This document shows positions 7,902 through 11,217 of a stretch of 11,217 nt of DNA, piece after piece. Each line of letters opens with the position of its first letter. Position 1 is the first letter of the stretch. The translations under genes were made by a program, and so were the position numbers. The notes beneath the pieces are model-generated. The model was not told where the DNA came from. It worked only from the letters and a program-made list of their open reading frames with translations, and ran no database searches. Origin of the DNA: Bacteroidota bacterium (GTDB lineage Bacteria; Bacteroidota; Bacteroidia; NS11-12g; UBA955); the NCBI GenBank assembly GCA_005788145.1, contig SXYY01000065.1, positions 1 to 11,217 on the forward strand. Reading direction: 5' to 3'.

Positions 7902-8321
7902 ATGTCTGATCAGAGCATTAACAGTGGTAAAGCCCCAGAGCCAGTGGGTTTGTATCCCCATGCAAAACGGGTGGGGAATTTGTTGTTTTTGAGTGGTGTA
8001 GGTCCGAGAGAAAAAGGGACCAAGAAAATCCCCGGTGTAGAATTGAATGAAGCTGGTGAGATTGTTCATTACGATATTGAGTTGCAGTGCAGAAGCGTTT
8101 TTCAAAACGTGCGTTGGATCCTCGAAGATGCGGGCAGCAGTTGGGATAGAATCGTGGATGTTACCGTGTTTTTGACCAACATGAAAGATGATTTCCCCAT
8201 TTACAATCGCTTGTGGGCTGAGTATTTCGGAGAAAATCCTCCTTGCAGAACCACGTTGGAAATCAATTGCTTGCCCACGCCCATCGGCATAGAGTTGAAG
8301 GTGCTGGCCACTATCGATTAA
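7902..8321 (+). CDS. RidA-family deaminase, 2-aminomuconate deaminase-like
   Basis: A 139-residue cytoplasmic protein of the RidA/YjgF/UK114 family, which forms trimers and hydrolyses reactive enamines or imines to ketones and ammonia. The key residues are kept: R116 in P-C-R-T-T and E131 in G-I-E-L, 15 residues apart, as in E. coli RidA (R105 and E120). The fold shows the expected LFLSG strand (about 29-33), the Q-C-R-S-V-F-Q-N-V helix and the V-D-V-T-V-F-L-T-N-M strand. The G-V-G-P-R...G-T-K-K-I-P-G segment (32-45), with an insertion relative to general RidA, resembles proteins annotated as 2-aminomuconate deaminase in the kynurenine/2-aminophenol routes. No other gene of that pathway is present, so the broad RidA call is firm and the substrate is tentative. 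The recombinase gene follows after 11 bases. Confidence 0.87.
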   Translation: MSDQSINSGKAPEPVGLYPHAKRVGNLLFLSGVGPREKGTKKIPGVELNEAGEIVHYDIELQCRSVFQNVRWILEDAGSSWDRIVDVTVFLTNMKDDFPIYNRLWAEYFGENPPCRTTLEINCLPTPIGIELKVLATID

Positions 8322-8332
8322 TTACCTCTGTC

Positions 8333-9199
8333 ATGATTGAATCGCAGCGTCAGCAATTTTTGGATTACATCGCCAAAACCAAGCGCATGTCGGTTCATAC
8401 GGTTTCCGCCTACAGCGGTGATTTGTGTCAGTTTACAGATTTTTTGGCCACGCAATATGTGACTGCTTTGGTGGATTGTAAGCCGATACACATTCGCGGT
8501 TTCATGGCGATGCTGTTGCAGAACGGACTTACTCCGCGATCGGTTCACCGAAAGATATCCAGTGTGCGAGGCTGGTTCAAATATTTGCGGAAGCAGGGCG
8601 ATTTGAAGGTGGATCCAATGAGCAAAATCATACTGCCCAAAATGCCCAAAGTTTTGGTCAAAGATATACCGGCGGCCGATCTTCATAATTTATTTGCGCG
8701 CTTTCCGTGGAATGAAGTTGAGCATGGCGATCGTGACCGATTGCTGTTGTTGCTTCTGTACACCACAGGGATGCGTTTGAGCGAGTTAATTGGGTTGAAG
8801 GTGGGAGATATTGATTTTCATCGCAATTCGCTGCGTGTGTTGGGGAAAAGAAACAAAGAGCGCATCATACCCATGCATCCTGAAATGGTGGATTGGTTGA
8901 AAGCGTATTTGGTTGGACATGCCCATTCACAGTTGTTTGTGACGGATAAGGGAAAGCCATTGTATCCTGTGTACGTATATCGTTTGGTGAATCACTATCT
9001 GAAGTTGTTCTCTCATGCCGCTAAGACGAGTCCGCATGTGTTGCGACACAGTTTTGCGACCCACATGTTGAATAATGGGGCCAATTTGTTGGCGATTAAA
9101 GATATATTGGGACATGCGAATTTGTCGGCCACCCAAGTGTATACCAAGAATTCATTTGAGAAGTTGAAGCAGGTTCACGCACTGCACCCGAGAAAATAG
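8333..9199 (+). CDS. Tyrosine recombinase, XerC/XerD type
   Basis: A 288-residue site-specific recombinase, probably one of the Xer pair that resolves chromosome dimers at dif. Residues 1-95 form the SAM-like core-binding domain (opening with a Q-F-L-D-Y-I helix, then S-A-Y-S-x-D-L-x-Q-F and R-K-I-S-S-V-R-G-W-F-K-Y). The catalytic domain keeps the whole active set: R148 (T-T-G-M-R-L-S-E-L), K172 (G-K-R-N-K-E-R), H235 and R238 (H-V-L-R-H-S-F-A-T-H), H261 (L-G-H) and Y270 as nucleophile. An open frame reaches back to 8243 inside the RidA gene, but homology to Xer proteins begins at the ATG at 8333, which gives the usual length. In Bacteroidota a Xer-type gene beside rpsU is common; here rpsU is convergent. 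No mobile-element cargo or attachment sites are seen, so a housekeeping role is more likely than an integrase role. Confidence 0.9.
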   Translation: MIESQRQQFLDYIAKTKRMSVHTVSAYSGDLCQFTDFLATQYVTALVDCKPIHIRGFMAMLLQNGLTPRSVHRKISSVRGWFKYLRKQGDLKVDPMSKIILPKMPKVLVKDIPAADLHNLFARFPWNEVEHGDRDRLLLLLLYTTGMRLSELIGLKVGDIDFHRNSLRVLGKRNKERIIPMHPEMVDWLKAYLVGHAHSQLFVTDKGKPLYPVYVYRLVNHYLKLFSHAAKTSPHVLRHSFATHMLNNGANLLAIKDILGHANLSATQVYTKNSFEKLKQVHALHPRK

Positions 9200-9232
9200 T
9201 TTATCGGGCTTTTGTTGCCTTCTCGGTGTTTT
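9185..9232 (+). terminator. Weak candidate terminator after the recombinase
   Basis: Bases 9185-9194 can pair with 9220-9228 (nine pairs with one bulged C) around a 25-base loop, and a short TTTT run follows at 9229-9232. The 5' arm lies inside the end of the recombinase gene. The large loop makes this a doubtful terminator. Confidence 0.25.
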
Positions 9233-9270
9233 GATCCGTAGGATGGCTATGGACGATTGACGTCGTTGAC

Positions 9271-9302
9271 AAACAAAAAAAAAGCCACCCAAGGGTGGCT
9301 TT
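9271..9302 (-). terminator. Rho-independent terminator of rpsU
   Basis: Read on the minus strand, the arm AAAGCCACC (9302-9294) pairs perfectly with GGTGGCTTT (9289-9281) around a four-base loop and runs straight into a T tract (complement of the A run 9275-9280). It begins about 25 bases past the rpsU stop. On the plus strand the same hairpin is followed only by TTTGATATC, so it would stop transcripts from the recombinase side poorly, if at all. Confidence 0.88.
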
Positions 9303-9327
9303 GATATCTTGCTACTGATCGGAAGAA

Positions 9328-9525
9328 TTATCCTTCTACGTCAGCGATTTGCATCTGCTGTTTGTAAGCCGCACGAATTTTCTGCATACGCTTGGTGATG
9401 CAGGGCTTTTCGAAAGCTTGACGAGCGCGAAGTTCTTTTACAACACCAGTCTTTTCAAACTTCTTCTTGAACTTCTTCAAAGCTTTTTCGAGCGAATCGT
9501 TTTCTTTTACGTTAATTACAAGCAT
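9328..9525 (-). CDS. rpsU: 30S ribosomal protein bS21
   Basis: A 65-residue basic protein of the small ribosomal subunit platform, near the 3' end of 16S rRNA. It shows the bS21 pattern: a short beta start (L-V-I-N-V-K), the S-L-E-K-A-L-K-K-F-K-K-K-F-E-K-T-G helix, E-L-R-A-R-Q-A-F-E-K-P, and a basic C-terminal helix with R46, K49 and R51. Tyr54 is present. In Flavobacterium johnsoniae, bS21 together with bS18 and bS6 sequesters the anti-Shine-Dalgarno tail, which helps explain why Bacteroidota rarely use that signal. The gene has its own promoter and terminator. The leader just before the ATG is A/T-rich with no GGAGG-like stretch, unlike many Flavobacteriia, in which rpsU has a strong Shine-Dalgarno sequence. 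Confidence 0.96.
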   Translation of the reverse strand: MLVINVKENDSLEKALKKFKKKFEKTGVVKELRARQAFEKPCITKRMQKIRAAYKQQMQIADVEG

Positions 9526-9546
9526 GTTAAATTTTATTTTGGGTTA

Positions 9547-9577
9547 CAAAAATACGATTTTCTTTTCAAATTGGCAA
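9547..9577 (-). promoter_or_regulatory. Bacteroidota-type promoter of rpsU
   Basis: On the minus strand a TTG (9577-9575) is followed 20 bases later by TATTTTTG (9554-9547), matching the -33 TTG and -7 TAnnTTTG pattern at a fitting spacing. The predicted transcript begins about 15-20 bases before the rpsU ATG. The element sits just past the stop of the acyl-CoA dehydrogenase gene, so rpsU can be transcribed independently. Confidence 0.65.
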
Positions 9578-9583
9578 GAAATT

Positions 9584-10729
9584 TTAATCTTTCAAGATGT
9601 TTCTTGAAATCACCAATTTTTGAATTTCGCTGGTGCCTTCTCCGATGGTGCAAAGTTTGCAATCGCGGTAGAATTTTTCAACGGGGAAGTCTTTTGTAAA
9701 TCCATATCCACCAAAGATTTGTACGGCTTCATTGGCACAATAAACACTCACTTCTGAAGCGTAGTATTTGGCCATGGCGCCTTCTTTGGTCATGTTGAGT
9801 CCTTTATTTTTGCGGTCAGCAGCTTCTAGCGTTAACAATTCTGCGGCTTCAATGCGTGTGGCCATGTCGGCCAATTTAAAGGCGATAGCCTGAAATTGGG
9901 CAATGGGTTTTCCAAATTGCTCGCGTTCTTGGGCGTATTTCACGCTGGCTTCGAAGGCTCCCTTGGCGATACCCAACGAAAGGGCAGCAATCGAAATACG
10001 TCCGCCATCCAACACTTTCATGGCTTGTATAAATCCGTCGCCAACATTGCCAAGGATTTGGCTTTCGTGGATGCGACAGTCTTCGAAGATCATTTCGGCG
10101 GTTTCGCTGGCGCGCATGCCCAATTTGTTTTCTTTTTTGCCTCCTTTGAATCCGGGGGTGCCACGCTCTACCACAAAAGCAGTGATGCCGCGTGAATCAA
10201 GCAATTCTCCGGTTCTTGCCAATACTACGGCAACATCTCCAGTTATGCCATGGGTGATCCAGTTTTTGGCGCCATTCAAAACCCAGTACTCGCCCTCTTT
10301 TTTGGCTGTGCATTGCATGCGCAATGCATCTGAACCCGTGTTGGCCTCGGTTAAACCCCAAGCACCAATCCATTCTGCCGTCGCCAATTTGGGTAGCCAA
10401 CGCATTTTTTGTTCTTCGTTTCCAAAAGCAAGTATGTGTCCGGTACACAAACTGTTGTGCGCAGCCATGCTCAATCCCACTGAACCACACACTTTGGCCA
10501 ATTCTTCAATGCCGGCGGCATATTCGAAATAGGCTAGGCCTGATCCATTGTATTTTTCGGGAACCAATACGCCCATCAAACCCAATTCTCCCAATGCTTT
10601 GAAGATGTGTACGGGGAAAGTTTGTGACTCGTCCCAATCCATCAAAAATGGACGGATGTTCTTTTCGGCAAAATCCCGTACGGTTTGACGTACCATTTGC
10701 ACACTTTCGCTCTCTTGAAAACTTGCCAT
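9584..10729 (-). CDS. Acyl-CoA dehydrogenase, short-chain type
   Basis: A 381-residue FAD enzyme that makes the first alpha,beta double bond in fatty acyl-CoA oxidation and passes electrons to electron-transferring flavoprotein. The N-terminal helical domain is followed by the middle beta domain with L-T-E-A-N-T-G-S-D-A and W-I-T-H-G, which contact FAD and substrate. The C-terminal domain carries R-E-Q-F-G-K-P-I-A-Q-F-Q, the G-G-Y-G-F motif (340-344), and the catalytic base E364 in I-G-E-G-T-S-E-I-Q, placed as in short- and medium-chain enzymes. The open frame extends to 10774, but I chose the ATG at 10729 because homology starts at M-A-S-F-x-E-S-E and because a promoter element lies inside the extra stretch. 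Likely substrates are butyryl- or branched short acyl-CoAs; this cannot be settled from the sequence. Confidence 0.93.
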   Translation of the reverse strand: MASFQESESVQMVRQTVRDFAEKNIRPFLMDWDESQTFPVHIFKALGELGLMGVLVPEKYNGSGLAYFEYAAGIEELAKVCGSVGLSMAAHNSLCTGHILAFGNEEQKMRWLPKLATAEWIGAWGLTEANTGSDALRMQCTAKKEGEYWVLNGAKNWITHGITGDVAVVLARTGELLDSRGITAFVVERGTPGFKGGKKENKLGMRASETAEMIFEDCRIHESQILGNVGDGFIQAMKVLDGGRISIAALSLGIAKGAFEASVKYAQEREQFGKPIAQFQAIAFKLADMATRIEAAELLTLEAADRKNKGLNMTKEGAMAKYYASEVSVYCANEAVQIFGGYGFTKDFPVEKFYRDCKLCTIGEGTSEIQKLVISRNILKD

Positions 10730-10739
10730 AATTCTACAA

Positions 10740-10774
10740 CAAAGATAGAAAAGGAATGGAATGAAAAATCCCAA
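10740..10774 (-). promoter_or_regulatory. Candidate promoter of the acyl-CoA dehydrogenase gene
   Basis: On the minus strand TATCTTTG (10747-10740) matches TAnnTTTG and ends ten bases before the ATG at 10729. A TTG at 10774-10772 lies 24 bases upstream, slightly farther than usual. Transcripts would have a leader of only a few bases. A 13-base odd-centred palindrome, GAAATG-T-CATTTC (10775-10787), abuts the TTG and could be an operator, though such short palindromes also arise by chance. Confidence 0.5.
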
Positions 10775-10815
10775 GAAATGTCATTTCCGACCAAGTTCGT
10801 GGGTGTTCAATTTTC

Positions 10816-11217
10816 TTAGTCGGTGAATGCCAAATACGGGGCGATTTTTTCTTTTTCAGTAGGACTCAATCCTTGCATTTGATTCCATGTTTCGCGATTC
10901 AATTTTGGGTGTAAAGTAAAAAAAGGGTGCAGGATTTTTGCTTTGTTGGGACCGATGTAAGGGTGTTTGTAGAGTTCAGTCCAATTGGGGTTCGTGTTGA
11001 TTTTTTTGATTTCCTCGTGGGCGGTGGAGAAGGTTTCAGCCAGTAGGGTTGCCATGAGGGTGTCGATCTTTGGTATTTCGAGCAGCTGATTGGGCGATGT
11101 AAATCCTCCGAGTTTGTTTCGGTATCGGATGATTTTTCGGGCTGTGGCAGGTCCGATTCCCGGTAGTGCGTCCCACTGAGTACTATCCATACGGTTCCAG
11201 GCCAAAGGCCTGGAACC
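10816..11217 (-). CDS. ComEA-like double helix-hairpin-helix protein, 5'-incomplete
   Basis: At least 133 residues; the frame is open to the right edge, so the true start and any signal peptide or membrane anchor lie beyond it. A TTG at 11205 and an ATG at 11190 are in frame, but neither is a convincing start. Two helix-hairpin-helix units are visible. The first reads N-R-M-D-S-T-Q-W-D-A-L-P-G-I-G-P-A-T-A-R-K-I-I-x-Y-R, then L-G-G-F and Q-L-L-E-I-P. The second is looser: N-P-N-W-T-E-L-Y-K-H-P-Y-I-G-P-x-K-A-K-I-L, ending in L-S-x-x-E-K-E-K-I-A-P-Y-L. Such domains bind DNA backbone without sequence preference; ComEA binds incoming DNA during transformation, but Bacteroidota have many uncharacterised relatives. 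No other competence gene is nearby, so the role is open. Confidence 0.8.
   Translation of the reverse strand, partial: GSRPLAWNRMDSTQWDALPGIGPATARKIIRYRNKLGGFTSPNQLLEIPKIDTLMATLLAETFSTAHEEIKKINTNPNWTELYKHPYIGPNKAKILHPFFTLHPKLNRETWNQMQGLSPTEKEKIAPYLAFTD
11193..11217. repeat. Perfect 11-bp inverted repeat at the right edge
   Basis: GGTTCCAGGCC (11193-11203), loop AAA, then its exact reverse complement (11207-11217). The right arm ends exactly on the last base of the window, so the arms may be longer. It lies inside the open frame of the helix-hairpin-helix protein. It may be real, or a fold-back introduced in sequencing or assembly. Confidence 0.9.

Noticed and set aside
8243..8332. N-terminal extension of the recombinase frame overlapping the RidA gene
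   Set aside because: The extra 30 residues are a shadow of RidA coding sequence in another frame; Xer homology and normal length begin at the ATG at 8333.
8333..9199. Recombinase as the integrase of a mobile island
   Set aside because: No tRNA, attachment repeats, phage or transfer genes are visible, and the neighbours are housekeeping genes.
9200..9327. Possible small RNA or small gene in the convergent gap
   Set aside because: Only the terminator structures can be supported; no promoter or credible small frame is seen.
9896..10532. Plus-strand frames opposite the acyl-CoA dehydrogenase
   Set aside because: They mirror a well-conserved enzyme gene and show no family features of their own.
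10730..10774. Upstream start of the acyl-CoA dehydrogenase with a hydrophobic 15-residue leader
   Set aside because: It resembles a short membrane leader, but the family is cytoplasmic, homology starts at 10729, and a promoter element lies in the stretch.

Overview
The window looks like an ordinary chromosomal segment from a member of the Bacteroidota. Supporting signs are a BatA-type membrane protein next to a dihydroorotase-like gene, a DUF4199 membrane protein, a 65-residue bS21 beside a Xer-type recombinase, almost no Shine-Dalgarno sequences, and TAnnTTTG promoter elements just upstream of several starts. Base composition is moderate and no plasmid, phage or insertion-sequence gene is visible. 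The window starts inside one gene and probably ends inside another.

Positions 2-4412 (+) hold a tightly packed block: a 5'-truncated deoxynucleoside kinase, a BatA/VWA-like membrane protein, a dihydroorotase homologue that has lost its metal ligands, and a four-helix DUF4199 protein. Junctions are a 1-base overlap, a 1-base gap and an 8-base overlap, so translation is probably coupled. Positions 4433-6573 (+) hold a TrmH/SpoU-family RNA 2'-O-methyltransferase whose TGA stop overlaps the ATG of a saccharopine dehydrogenase-like enzyme.

After a 74-base gap with a perfect DnaA-box match and a candidate promoter, 6648-9199 (+) hold a secreted seven-bladed WD40 protein, a RidA-family deaminase closest in motif to 2-aminomuconate deaminases, and a Xer-type tyrosine recombinase. 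The RidA gene seems to have its own promoter lying across the stop codon of the WD40 gene.

The minus strand carries, in transcription order, a ComEA-like double helix-hairpin-helix protein that runs off the right edge, a short-chain-type acyl-CoA dehydrogenase, and rpsU (bS21). rpsU converges on the recombinase, with a strong rpsU terminator between them. No rRNA, tRNA, CRISPR array or riboswitch was seen, and no stretch over 300 bases lacks a gene.

I found no convincing new multi-gene system. The best leads are the ligand-less dihydroorotase beside the BatA-like protein, the absence of a Shine-Dalgarno sequence at rpsU, the near-leaderless promoters, the DnaA-box gap, and a perfect hairpin at the very end that may be an assembly fold-back.
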